Shown: positions 52,313 through 61,206 of the stretch, piece after piece
Layout of the letters: the number at the start of each line of letters is the position of its first letter
Numbering within the stretch: position 1 is the stretch's first letter
Source: Sandarakinorhabdus cyanobacteriorum
GTDB taxonomy: Bacteria; Pseudomonadota; Alphaproteobacteria; Sphingomonadales; Sphingomonadaceae
NCBI RefSeq assembly: GCF_002251755.1
Contig: NZ_NOXT01000123.1
Location: 119,280-183,279, forward strand
Length of the DNA: 64,000 nt
Direction: 5' to 3'
Made by a program: the position numbers and the translations under genes
The notes under the pieces: generated by a model
What the model was told of the DNA's origin: nothing
The model's input: only the letters and a program-made list of their open reading frames with translations
Database searches by the model: none

Positions 52313-53584
52313 ATGCTGAGCTCGATACGCGTAGAAGATTGGAAGAGCATCAAGAGTGCTACGCTGAACCTTGACCCATTGACCGTTCTGATCGGCACCA
52401 ACTCAAGTGGGAAATCGAACATCCTCGATGCTCTTGCGTTCCTGTCTCGGATTGCAAGTGGCACACTGCTTACATCAGCCCTGAAGGGAGATGGGGCCAT
52501 ATCGCCGATGCGCGGCGGCCTTGAGTGGGCGCCTAGGAGAGATGGTACGCGGTTCAGGATTAGTGCCACGACAAGGGCGGACCAGTATCAAGACCTCACG
52601 TTCACAATCGAATGTGCCATTACCGATGGCCAGTGTCTTATACAGTCAGAGCAGTTAGTTAGAACCAAGTTCAGGCCGAAAGCAGGCGGAAGGCGTGGCG
52701 CTCCAACTCGGCCTGTTCAACTGTTCTGGACCGATGAGGTATCAGTTGGTTCGCCCACGGTTACAGCACGCCTTTACAACTCAAAGCGCGGTGCTCCACG
52801 TGTGCTTAGTCGCATGAGCTCCGTGCTCTTTCAACTGCTTACGCAGCGAACGCTGGCCGAGATCCAAGATGGCCTAGAGATCATGGCCGATGCGCTTCGT
52901 TCGATATTCATTCTGGATCCGATCCCTTCGAACATGAGGGGCTTCTCGCCTCTGTCTGACAGGTTAGCTCCAGACGCTAGCAACGTTGCCGGGGTGCTTG
53001 CCGCCTTGCAGTCCTCCATAAAGGCGGATGTGGAAGCAAAGCTGACACGATATGTTGCGGAACTGCCTGAGCGGGAAATCGAACGGGTCTACGCCGAGAA
53101 GGTGGGCAAGTTTGAATCGGACGCAATGCTCTACTGCGAAGAGAGATTCGGCACCGGTTCAACGAAGCAAACGGTTGATGCCCGTGGGATGTCAGACGGT
53201 ACTCTTCGTTTCATTGCTATCATTACTGCTCTGCTAACTCGTCCTGCAAACAGCTTGCTTGTCATAGAGGAGGTGGACAATGGTCTTCATCCCTCAAGGT
53301 CTAGCCTGCTTCTCAGTATGCTAGCCGACGAGGGGCAGGCACGAGCAGTCGATGTGCTTGTGACCACTCATAACCCTGCCCTCCTTGATGCTATGGGCAC
53401 AGCACTTGTGCCGTTCATTACTGTTGCCCACCGCGACCCCAAAGACGGTACGACAAGACTGACACTGTTGGAGGATTTGGGGGGGCTTCCGAAGCTGCTC
53501 GCCTGGGGACTTGTTGGCCGTATCTCGAGCCAAGGGCTTATCGAGCAAGCCTTGAAGGCTCAGTCAGATGCTCACAGCCAATGA
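52313..53584 (+). CDS. OLD/AAA_21-like ATPase of a two-gene defence-type module
   Basis: The 423-residue protein is a SMC/RecF-type ABC ATPase without a long coiled coil: VEDWKSIKSATLNLDPLTVL then Walker A GTNSSGKS (28-35), signature-like GMSDGTLR (292-299), Walker B LLVIEEVDNGLHPS (315-328) and H-loop TTHN (351-354). No TOPRIM domain is attached. It overlaps the PIN-like gene by four bases, and such ATPase-effector pairs are frequent in antiphage islands. Codon use (TTA, GTA, CGA) and lower GC differ from the chromosome, pointing to transfer. ATG 52313 is the start that places the domain at the N-terminus. Confidence 0.82.
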   Translation: MLSSIRVEDWKSIKSATLNLDPLTVLIGTNSSGKSNILDALAFLSRIASGTLLTSALKGDGAISPMRGGLEWAPRRDGTRFRISATTRADQYQDLTFTIECAITDGQCLIQSEQLVRTKFRPKAGGRRGAPTRPVQLFWTDEVSVGSPTVTARLYNSKRGAPRVLSRMSSVLFQLLTQRTLAEIQDGLEIMADALRSIFILDPIPSNMRGFSPLSDRLAPDASNVAGVLAALQSSIKADVEAKLTRYVAELPEREIERVYAEKVGKFESDAMLYCEERFGTGSTKQTVDARGMSDGTLRFIAIITALLTRPANSLLVIEEVDNGLHPSRSSLLLSMLADEGQARAVDVLVTTHNPALLDAMGTALVPFITVAHRDPKDGTTRLTLLEDLGGLPKLLAWGLVGRISSQGLIEQALKAQSDAHSQ

Positions 53585-54090
53585 CCCAGCAGGTCCTCGT
53601 CATCGATACGTCCGTGATGTGCTGCCTGCTCGGCGTGCCGGGTAAAGATACCTGCGGCAGTGCAGGCGACCGTTGGGATACGGCTCGAGCTCGTGACGCA
53701 GTTGCTGCCGCAACTGCTAGAGGTTCAATTATCGTCCTACCGCTGGCTACCATCATTGAGACCGGCAATCATATTGCCCAGGCTCCAAGTCGGCGATTCG
53801 ACTTGGCAAGCGAGCTATCGCGATACATCCTGCTTGCGGCTGACGGTGAGACGCCGTGGGCCGCGTTCACCGATCAAGCCGATCTCTGGGGACGTGAAAG
53901 ATTGCGAGAGCTTGCGGCAACGTGGCCGGGCCTAGCTGCGGCAAGTACATCCCTGGGCGACGCATCGATTAAGGACGTGGCTGAATATTACGCCAAGGGT
54001 GGGGTCGAGGTTGAAATCCTGACAGGTGATAAGGGTCTGAAAGCCTATCAGCCAGCTCGCCCCCCGATGATCCCACGCAGAAGGAACTAG
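53581..54090 (+). CDS. PIN-like nuclease partner of the ATPase
   Basis: The 169-residue protein shows the acidic residues expected of a PIN fold in order: D9 in VIDTSVM, E60 in LATIIETGNHI, D127 in LGDASIKDVAEYY and D150 in LTGDKGLKAY. PIN domains are metal-dependent RNA or DNA nucleases, often toxins. The ATGA overlap with the ATPase gene suggests a strict one-to-one complex in which the ATPase controls the nuclease; this is inference. I do not recognise the pair as a named system. Confidence 0.72.
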   Translation: MTQQVLVIDTSVMCCLLGVPGKDTCGSAGDRWDTARARDAVAAATARGSIIVLPLATIIETGNHIAQAPSRRFDLASELSRYILLAADGETPWAAFTDQADLWGRERLRELAATWPGLAAASTSLGDASIKDVAEYYAKGGVEVEILTGDKGLKAYQPARPPMIPRRRN

Positions 54091-54113
54091 CCTGAGATAA
54101 CTCCCTCTGTGGT

Positions 54114-54656
54114 TCAAGTGGTAAGGGCTCGGTATACCGTGGCGCGACCTATACCCAGCCGCTTCGCAATGTCTGTGGCCCCCACGCCTAAACTGTGAAG
54201 ACGTTGAATCTCAGTCGGATCGATTGACTTTGGGCGGCCCTTGTAGATGCCGGCGGCCTTGGCTTTGTCGATCCCTTCGCGCTGGCGCTCTTTGCGCAGG
54301 TCCGTCTCGAACTCGGCGATGGCGGCCAGCATGTTCAGGACCAGCCGGCCCATCGAGGAGGTGGTGTCCACCGCGCCCTGTTGCAGGCAGCGGAAGCCCA
54401 CGCCCTTGCGGTTCAGCTCCTCGATGATGCCTTGCAGGTCCCCCATGGAGCGCGCCAGGCGGTCCAGCCGCGTCACCATCAGCACATCGCCCTCGCGGAC
54501 GAACTCCAGGGCCTCGCGGAGCGCCTCACGGCCCTCGCGGGTGGTGCCGCTGCGCTTCTCGGCGAACAGCTTTTCGCAGCCTGCTTCACGCAAGGCGGCC
54601 TCCTGAACTTCCAGGCTCTGGCCCAGGGAACTCACGCGGGCATATCCAACAAGCAT
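54114..54656 (-). CDS. Serine recombinase (resolvase/invertase family)
   Basis: The 180-residue protein has the resolvase catalytic domain, GYARVSSLGQSLEVQEAAL with the nucleophilic serine at residue 9 or 10, VTRLDRLARSMGDL and FETDLRKERQREGI, and a C-terminal helix-turn-helix GVGATDIAKRLGIGRATVYR. Length is that of Tn3-type resolvases and DNA invertases. No transposase lies next to it. The repeats upstream (54669-54784) are a likely res site. Confidence 0.92.
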   Translation of the reverse strand: MLVGYARVSSLGQSLEVQEAALREAGCEKLFAEKRSGTTREGREALREALEFVREGDVLMVTRLDRLARSMGDLQGIIEELNRKGVGFRCLQQGAVDTTSSMGRLVLNMLAAIAEFETDLRKERQREGIDKAKAAGIYKGRPKSIDPTEIQRLHSLGVGATDIAKRLGIGRATVYRALTT

Positions 54657-55014
54657 CTCGTTGCCTCCGTCTCAATTGGGTCTAGACCACGGCGTATAAG
54701 TGTCTCGGAATCTCCGTGTCAACCCATATGAGACGAGAAATCGAACACTCCGAGACGTTTCGCGTGGGTATACCTCACTGAGACAAGGGCGTCAGTAGCC
54801 GGTTGGCCTGCTGGCGGCGCTCCTGGTCCGAGTCCTGCCCCCAGTTTCCCGGCCGGAACCAGGCGATGGCCCCCATGGGGGGAAGCCGCAACGCTTCACC
54901 ACGACTATGCCGCTTCGAAAATCTGCGCCAAAAGTGACGGACCCGGCCAAGTTCAATCAGTTGCCGGCAGGGGTTTGCGCGGTTACACATAGGCCCGGTT
55001 CGGGACGGGAGCTA
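54657..55014. other. Res-like repeat region upstream of the recombinase; otherwise gene-free
   Basis: Within 54669-54784 the pentamer GTCTC/GAGAC occurs five times: GTCTC at 54669 and 54702, GAGAC at 54730, 54752 and 54780. The 54702 and 54730 copies face each other as expected for a resolvase-dimer subsite. The rest, to the hsdR start, shows no supported gene; a short minus-strand frame (54775-54990) has no recognisable product. Confidence 0.55.
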
Positions 55015-57156
55015 ATGCCGAAGACCACGGAAGCTTTTTCGCGCGTCAAGATCGATGCCATGCTGAAGGATGTAGGCTGGCAGATCGATGACGGCATCAC
55101 TGTGCGATTCGAGTATGTGCTCAGCGACGGGACCAAGGCCGATTATGTTCTTTGCAACCGGCGCGGCCATCCCATCGCCGTGCTGGAAGCCAAGCGCACC
55201 AGCAAGTCTCCACTGGAGGGGGAACGGCAGGGTAGGGCTTATGCGGCCCTGCTCGGCGTGCCTTTCGTGTTCCTGTGCAATGGTGAGGAGGTCTGGAGCT
55301 GGGAGCCTGAGCGCGAAGCGCACCCGCGCAAGGTCTGCACATTGCCCTCCCAACTCGACCTGGAGCGCCTTCTGGCTCTCAAGGAACAACGCAAGGACCC
55401 TCTGAGCGTCCCCATCGATCCTCGCATTGTCGAGCGAGATTATCAGTTGGCCTGCATCGACACGCTGTGCGGTGAGATCAACCTCGGCCGCCGCAAGATG
55501 CTCGTGGAGATGGCCACCGGCACCGGCAAAACCCGCACCGCTGCCGCCTTCATCAAGCGCCTTTTCGAGGCAGGGCTGGTCAGCCGCGTGCTGTTCCTGG
55601 TGGACCGTATCTCGCTGGCCAAGCAGGCAGAGGACGCCTTCGCCGAGTATCTCCCCGAGTTCCCGGCCTACGTGCTGCGCGGTGGCCGCCGCTTCCAGGA
55701 CGAGAAGCGCATCACCATCTCCACCTTGCAAACCTTCATCGGCGAGTATGGCTCACTGCCCTCGTCCTACTTCCAGCTCGTCGTCGTGGATGAGTGCCAC
55801 CGCTCCATCTATGGCAAGTGGTCCGGCACCCTGCGCCACTTCGATGCCCTGATGGTGGGCCTCACCGCCACGCCTTGCATTGCCGCCGAGGACATGCCCG
55901 ATCCCGAGGATGGCGCGTTCATCCGCGACACGCTGCGCTTCTTCGAGGTGGACAAGCCAACCTTCCGCTATTCCTTGAAGGAGGCCATCGCCGAGGGCCA
56001 TCTCGTCCCTTACGATATCTACAAGGCCAAGACGGTGAAGACGGCGGCCGAGGGTGGCTTCGAGGTGAAGCGCGACGAGCTCGATTGGTCCACGATGGAC
56101 GCGGAGACCAAGGCTGAGTTCGAGCGCCTGTTCGGAGATAATGAGAGCATCGTCGTGGATCCGGCTGCTTTGGAACGCAAGTTCACCATCCCCGAGCGCA
56201 ACCGGGCCATCGTCCGGGAGTATCGCCAAGTGCTTGAGAAAGGCTTCATGGACCGCCAGGGCCGGCGCAGGGCACCGCAGCTCGGCAAGGCCATCGTGTT
56301 CGCCGTCACCAAACGCCACGCCGAAACCCTCGCCCACATGTTCGATGCCGAGTTCGCCGACAAGAAGCCCTCGCCCGAGGTGCGCTTCGCCGATTATGTC
56401 GTGTCCGGCATGGGCCCTGATGACAGTGTGGACGCCTTCCAGAAGATTGACCGCTTCAAGAAGGAGGCCTTCCCCCAAGTCCTCGTCTCGGTGAACATGC
56501 TGGATACCGGCTTCGATGCGCCCGAGGTGGTCCACCTCGTCATGGCGCGCTTCACCCGTTCCGGCATCCTATATCAGCAGATGCGCGGCCGGGGCACGCG
56601 CAAGGCCCCGCATATCCACAAGGCCGGCTTCACCATGTTCGACTTCGTGGGCGTCACGGACTTCCACAAAGACGACGAAGGGGCACCTGAGGGCGGCCCA
56701 GTGGTGGTGAGCGAGCCCAAGGCGAAGCCCGCCACCAAGCGCAAGCTGCTGGTGCTGGACGTCCATGACCAGATCGATCCCGCCACCCGCGAATGGTGGA
56801 CGCTGGACGAAGATGGCAACCCGGTCCCCACCGATGCCCGAATTGCCCGCGCCTCGGCCCTGGCCGTCGCCTTCGAGGCCTGGCTGCTGGCCCAAGACTT
56901 CAACTCAGACCAGATGCGCCTGCTCCGCCTGATTCAGAGCCAGATCGAGGCCAACCCCGAGATGGCCGATTTCAACGTCTACCGCTTCACCCAACCGCCA
57001 TTCTCCTTCAACGGTGGTGTGCAACGAGCCCGGCAACTGTTCGGCAGTGATGAGGGCTTGCAGGCCATGCTCGCTGCGCTCAATGCAGCGGTGTTTGGCG
57101 GCGAGGGCGGGGACGAACAAGCAGACCAGCCCACGGCCATCCCACCGATCAACTGA
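55015..57156 (+). CDS. hsdR: Type I restriction enzyme R subunit
   Basis: The 713-residue motor-nuclease has a PD-(D/E)xK nuclease (D43 in KADYVL, E58-A-K60) and an SF2 translocase: Walker A ATGTGKT (167-173), DECH (259-262), GLTATP, then NMLDTGFDAPEV and QMRGRGTRKAP. It cleaves foreign DNA after translocation in complex with HsdM and HsdS. The ATG at 55015 follows GGGAG at good spacing. It is shorter than EcoKI HsdR (about 1170) but fits the compact family found with this HsdM type. Confidence 0.93.
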   Translation: MPKTTEAFSRVKIDAMLKDVGWQIDDGITVRFEYVLSDGTKADYVLCNRRGHPIAVLEAKRTSKSPLEGERQGRAYAALLGVPFVFLCNGEEVWSWEPEREAHPRKVCTLPSQLDLERLLALKEQRKDPLSVPIDPRIVERDYQLACIDTLCGEINLGRRKMLVEMATGTGKTRTAAAFIKRLFEAGLVSRVLFLVDRISLAKQAEDAFAEYLPEFPAYVLRGGRRFQDEKRITISTLQTFIGEYGSLPSSYFQLVVVDECHRSIYGKWSGTLRHFDALMVGLTATPCIAAEDMPDPEDGAFIRDTLRFFEVDKPTFRYSLKEAIAEGHLVPYDIYKAKTVKTAAEGGFEVKRDELDWSTMDAETKAEFERLFGDNESIVVDPAALERKFTIPERNRAIVREYRQVLEKGFMDRQGRRRAPQLGKAIVFAVTKRHAETLAHMFDAEFADKKPSPEVRFADYVVSGMGPDDSVDAFQKIDRFKKEAFPQVLVSVNMLDTGFDAPEVVHLVMARFTRSGILYQQMRGRGTRKAPHIHKAGFTMFDFVGVTDFHKDDEGAPEGGPVVVSEPKAKPATKRKLLVLDVHDQIDPATREWWTLDEDGNPVPTDARIARASALAVAFEAWLLAQDFNSDQMRLLRLIQSQIEANPEMADFNVYRFTQPPFSFNGGVQRARQLFGSDEGLQAMLAALNAAVFGGEGGDEQADQPTAIPPIN

Positions 57157-57167
57157 AGGCCCGTCCA

Positions 57168-58790
57168 ATGCCCATGACGCCCGACCTGCGCCGCCGCGTG
57201 GATCAAATAAGGAACTATCTCTACGGGGGTGGCTTCCCAAATCCACTCACCAACGCCGAACAGTTGGCCTTCCTGTTCTTCTTCTACCTGGTGGAGGGGC
57301 TAGATTCCGACAACGAGCTCAGGGCCAAGGCCACCGGCCAGGCCTACACCTCGATATTTGCCGGCGAGTGGACGCTGCGGAACCCCTTGAACGCTCCAAA
57401 GGCCGGCGTGGAGGCCATCCTGGCAGACCGGCTGCGTTGGTCCAAATGGCACGTGATGGCCGGTGAGCCGCTGGTGCGCTTCGTGCGGGACGAGGTGTTT
57501 CCCTTCTACACCAAGGTCGCATCCCGTTCGGCCATGAACTTCATGGAAGGGGCCAGGCTGGGCATCGATGAGCCCACCGTGCTCACCCAGGTCGTTACCC
57601 TGGTGGATGCCCTCCGGCTGGACGAGCAGGACGCCGACACAAAAGGTGACCTGTTCGAGCACGTTCTGAAGGAAATCAGACAGCAGGGTGAACTCGGGCA
57701 GTTCCGCACCCCGCGCCACATCATCCGCGCCATAGTCGAGATGGTGGACCCAAAGGCGGGCGAGACCATCTACGATCCCGCCGCCGGCACCGCCGGCTTC
57801 CTGGTCGCGGCCTACAATCATATCCGCCTGGCCAATTCTTCGCCCAACGGCATCCAGGCGGTGGAGGTGGACGGCAAGTTGCAGCGGCGCGGCTGGGGGG
57901 ATCGTCTGTCAGATGGGCAGAACGCGAAGCTTCAGAACGAGACATTCTTCGGCAACGACGTGGACAAGACGCAGGTGCGACTGGCCACGATGAACCTCAC
58001 CCTGCGCGGCCTGCCCAACGTCCGCATACGGCCCGACAACGCGCTGACCAAAACCTTAGACCGCGCGGCAAAGGCCGAGCTGGGTCTGCCCATCAATGGC
58101 TATGACGTGATGCTGGCCAATCCGCCGTTCTCAGGCCGCATCGACAAGGACCGCATTGTAGACGAGGTGAAGGTGGGCACCACCACCGCCACGGAGCTGC
58201 TGTTCCTGCGCTATATGCTCAACGAGTTGAAGGCTGGCGGCCGCTGTGGCGTTGTGGTGCCGGAAGGGGTGTTGTTCGGCTCCACCGGGGCCCACAAGGA
58301 ACTGCGCCGGCAACTGATCGAGAACAACCGGGTGGAGGCGGTGCTCAGCCTGCCCGGCGGCGTCTTCCAACCCTATAGCGGCGTGAAGACCAGCGTGGTT
58401 TTCTTCACCAAGGGCGGGCGAACGGATAACGTGCTGTTCCTCCACGCCGATGCTGATGGCTACAAGATGGACGCCAACCACGACACGCCGGTGGAGGCCG
58501 ATGACCTTCCAGGCCTGCTGGCGGCCTGGCAGAGCCGCGCCGAGCGGCTGGCCGAATGGCAGGTGCGCGATGTGGATGCGGAATGGACCGCGAAATGGTG
58601 GTGGGCAGATAGCCAAGCCATCCGCGCCGCCGATTTCAACCTCTCCGCCTCCCGCCATCGCCCGCAAAGCGTCACCCAGGCCGAACACCGCGACCCGCTG
58701 GAACTGCTGGACGAGCTGAAGGCCATCACCGCCGAGATGGGCGAGGAACTGGAGGAACTGGCGGCCCGGCTGCGGGAGCAGGCAGCGTGA
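57168..58790 (+). CDS. hsdM: Type I restriction-modification DNA methyltransferase subunit
   Basis: The 540-residue N6-adenine methyltransferase has an N-terminal helical HsdM domain (residues 5-150), the SAM motif DPAAGTAGF (203-211), the catalytic NPPF (318-321) and a C-terminal helical tail that contacts HsdS. It starts 11 bases after hsdR and overlaps hsdS by four bases (GTGA). Confidence 0.96.
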   Translation: MPMTPDLRRRVDQIRNYLYGGGFPNPLTNAEQLAFLFFFYLVEGLDSDNELRAKATGQAYTSIFAGEWTLRNPLNAPKAGVEAILADRLRWSKWHVMAGEPLVRFVRDEVFPFYTKVASRSAMNFMEGARLGIDEPTVLTQVVTLVDALRLDEQDADTKGDLFEHVLKEIRQQGELGQFRTPRHIIRAIVEMVDPKAGETIYDPAAGTAGFLVAAYNHIRLANSSPNGIQAVEVDGKLQRRGWGDRLSDGQNAKLQNETFFGNDVDKTQVRLATMNLTLRGLPNVRIRPDNALTKTLDRAAKAELGLPINGYDVMLANPPFSGRIDKDRIVDEVKVGTTTATELLFLRYMLNELKAGGRCGVVVPEGVLFGSTGAHKELRRQLIENNRVEAVLSLPGGVFQPYSGVKTSVVFFTKGGRTDNVLFLHADADGYKMDANHDTPVEADDLPGLLAAWQSRAERLAEWQVRDVDAEWTAKWWWADSQAIRAADFNLSASRHRPQSVTQAEHRDPLELLDELKAITAEMGEELEELAARLREQAA

Positions 58791-59956
58791 CCGTCACAAA
58801 GCCCTTGGGCGAGCTTTGCAGCATTGTCGGAGGCGGCACGCCTTCGCGCAAGAACCCTGCCTTTTTCGGCGGCGATATCCCATGGGTCAGCATCAAGGAC
58901 CTGGTGGGCGACGAGGTGAGCGAACCCGAGGAGTATATTACCGAGGAGGCTATCAGAAGTTCCGCCACACGCATCGTGCACAAGGGGTCCATCCTTGTCG
59001 CCACCCGCGTGGGCCTCGGCAAGGTGGCGATGGCTGGCCGTTCTGTCGCAATCAATCAGGATATCAAGGCGCTCACGCCGCATGAGGGCGTGCTGCCGGA
59101 TTATCTGTTCCGGCACATGAAGGCGCATGGGCCTGCAATTGAGCGCATGGGCGTAGGGGCGACGGTGAAGGGCATCACGCTCGACGACCTGCGGCGGCTG
59201 CCGATCCGCGTGCCACCCCTCGACGAGCAGCGCCGCATTGTTGACCTGTTGAACCGGGCGAGCGCCATCCGCCGGCTGGCCGAGGCCGCCCAGGCCAAGG
59301 CCCGCGCCCTCATCCCCGCCCTGTTCGCCGAGATGTTCGGCGACCCCGCCACCAACCCCAAGGGCTGGCCGGTGGTGCCGCTGCGGGAGACCGGGGTGCG
59401 CTTCGTGGGTGGCCAGAACCTCCAGGCGGGTGATGAGGATGCGAGCCAATACCGCATCCTGAAAATCAGCGCCGTCACCAGCGGGACTTTCAGGCCCGAT
59501 GAGGCGAAGCCGGCTCCTGTCGGCCACACGCCCAAGCCGGAGCACTTCGTGAAATCGGGTGACGTGCTGTTCAGCCGGGCCAATACCGTGGACCTTGTAG
59601 GAGCGACGGCGCTTGTTACGGATGCGTCGGACAACCTGCTCCTGCCAGACAAGCTCTGGCGCATCGAGTTGCCTGCCACCGCGCCTGTCCGTCTCGGCTT
59701 CCTCCTGCACTTCCTGCGCCAGCCGCACACGCGGCAAGAGATGTCGAGGATGGCCTCTGGCACCAGTGATAGCATGCGGAACATCTCCCAGGGACGCCTG
59801 AAGGAACTGCCGGTGATGACACCGCCGAGGGCGCTTCAGGAACAGTTCGAGGGGATCGTGGCAGAGGCCAGCGCTCAGGCCGTCCTCGCAGAGCGCGCCT
59901 CGGCAACGGCCAACGCTCTGACACAATCGATTATGGCCAAGGTGTTTGCGACCTGA
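58787..59956 (+). CDS. hsdS: Type I restriction specificity subunit
   Basis: The 389-residue protein starts at GTG and has two target-recognition domains. The first (about 5-145) has GGGTPSRKNPAFFGGDIPWV and the conserved helix IRVPPLDEQRRIVDLLNRAS; the second (about 200-340) ends with PRALQEQFEGIVAEA. The two TRDs define a bipartite target sequence that cannot be predicted here. Confidence 0.94.
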   Translation: MTVTKPLGELCSIVGGGTPSRKNPAFFGGDIPWVSIKDLVGDEVSEPEEYITEEAIRSSATRIVHKGSILVATRVGLGKVAMAGRSVAINQDIKALTPHEGVLPDYLFRHMKAHGPAIERMGVGATVKGITLDDLRRLPIRVPPLDEQRRIVDLLNRASAIRRLAEAAQAKARALIPALFAEMFGDPATNPKGWPVVPLRETGVRFVGGQNLQAGDEDASQYRILKISAVTSGTFRPDEAKPAPVGHTPKPEHFVKSGDVLFSRANTVDLVGATALVTDASDNLLLPDKLWRIELPATAPVRLGFLLHFLRQPHTRQEMSRMASGTSDSMRNISQGRLKELPVMTPPRALQEQFEGIVAEASAQAVLAERASATANALTQSIMAKVFAT

Positions 59957-59975
59957 ACTGCTACGAGGAATCTTC

Positions 59976-60980
59976 ATGAGCAACAGCGAGCCAGTGATTT
60001 GGGGCCTTCACATGCGCGAAGCCCTGGGCATGAGCCCGGTGGAGGAGGGCTTTGTTGCCATTGGCTGGCACGAGCTGGGCGACCTGAAGGCCATTGCGCC
60101 CAGCCGGGAGGCCTTCAAGGCGGCGGCCGCCGCCGCGTTGCCAAACCGCAAGCCCGGCGCGATCCCGGGAGATGCCGGCGTGCTCTATCGCTTCAGCGTG
60201 GAGATGAAGCCCGGCGATATCATCATCTTCCCCTGCAAGGTGGACCGGCAGGTGCATATCGGGCGCATCGCAGGGCCTTACACCCACCAGCCCCAAGCGG
60301 GCCACTGGCCCAACCGGCGCAAGGTGAAATGGTTGAAGGCGCTGCCCCGTGCCAGCTTCACCCAGACGGCGCTACACGAAATCGGCTCGGCCATCACCCT
60401 GTTCCGCGTCACCACCCACGCCGACGAGTTCCTGGCCGCCCTCTCGGGCGACACGCCAATACCGGCCGAGCAGGACGAGGTGAGCGCCGAGGAGGTCTCT
60501 GCCCAGGTGGAGGAGGGCACGGAGGATTTCATCATCAAGCGCCTGAAAAACGGGCTTTCCTCATATGATTTCGAGCGGTTCGTGGGCCACCTGCTCACCT
60601 GCATGGGCTATCACGCCCGCGTCACCCCGCCATCGGGTGACGGCGGCGTGGATATCATCGCCCACCGCGACGAGCTCGGCTTCGAGCCGCCCATCATCAA
60701 GGTTCAGTGCAAGCAGATGCTGAGCAATCATGGGCGGCCCGAGGTCGCGCAACTCATCGGCGTCCTGGGGCAGGGGGAGCATGGCCTGTTCGTCACGCTG
60801 GGCGGCTTCACGCCGGAGGCTCGCAAGTTCGAGCAGAGCAAGCACAACCTGCGCCTGATCGATGGCGTGGCGCTGGTGGAACTGATCTTCGCCCACTACG
60901 ACAAGTTCGAACCTCGCTATCAGGTGCTGCTGCCCCTGAAGCGCACCTACGTCCCCGCGCCGGTGAGTTCGGGGAACTGA
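59976..60980 (+). CDS. Mrr-type restriction endonuclease
   Basis: The 334-residue protein has an N-terminal domain of unknown specificity (residues 1-150, VEEGFVAIGWHELGDL ... PGDIIIFPCKVDRQVHIGRI) and a C-terminal Mrr_cat nuclease: YDFERFVGHLLTCMGYHARV, GDGGVDII (D226) and VQCKQ (Q244-x-K246). Such proteins cut methylated or otherwise modified DNA. GAGGAA precedes the ATG at 59976; it follows hsdS by 19 bases and is likely co-expressed, combining modification-dependent and type I restriction. Confidence 0.88.
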   Translation: MSNSEPVIWGLHMREALGMSPVEEGFVAIGWHELGDLKAIAPSREAFKAAAAAALPNRKPGAIPGDAGVLYRFSVEMKPGDIIIFPCKVDRQVHIGRIAGPYTHQPQAGHWPNRRKVKWLKALPRASFTQTALHEIGSAITLFRVTTHADEFLAALSGDTPIPAEQDEVSAEEVSAQVEEGTEDFIIKRLKNGLSSYDFERFVGHLLTCMGYHARVTPPSGDGGVDIIAHRDELGFEPPIIKVQCKQMLSNHGRPEVAQLIGVLGQGEHGLFVTLGGFTPEARKFEQSKHNLRLIDGVALVELIFAHYDKFEPRYQVLLPLKRTYVPAPVSSGN

Positions 60981-61010
60981 CGGAGACGGGGCAGGCCGGC
61001 TCGCTCGCCT

Positions 61011-61130
61011 CTCCGAGAGTGCGGCCTAATTTGCGGTCGCGCGGTTTCCTCTCCAAAGGTGCGGGCTAATTGGGGTGCCGGTGCTTCCGGCTCCGATAGT
61101 CCGGACTTATCGGACATAGTCCTGACTTAT
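61011..61130. repeat. Iteron-like array of four 20-bp repeats
   Basis: Imperfect copies of CTCCGATAGTSCGGMCTWAT start at 61011, 61051, 61091 and 61111, so spacing is 40, 40 and 20 bp. Copies 1 and 2 share 16 of 20 bases, 1 and 3 share 16, and 3 and 4 share 15. Copy 3 includes the palindrome AGTCCGGACT. They fill the convergent gap between the Mrr and polymerase-like genes, where no promoter is needed. Confidence 0.75.
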
Positions 61131-61206
61131 CGCGAGCCGCCTTAACCGTCTTAGTAATGCTGAAGGATGCCGTGGGCGCGCCAGAGCCTCACCCGTCTTG
61201 TTCCCA

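Noticed and set aside
54775-54990. Short minus-strand open frame before hsdR
   Set aside because: No recognisable product, no ribosome site, and it overlaps the res-like repeats and the hsdR upstream region.
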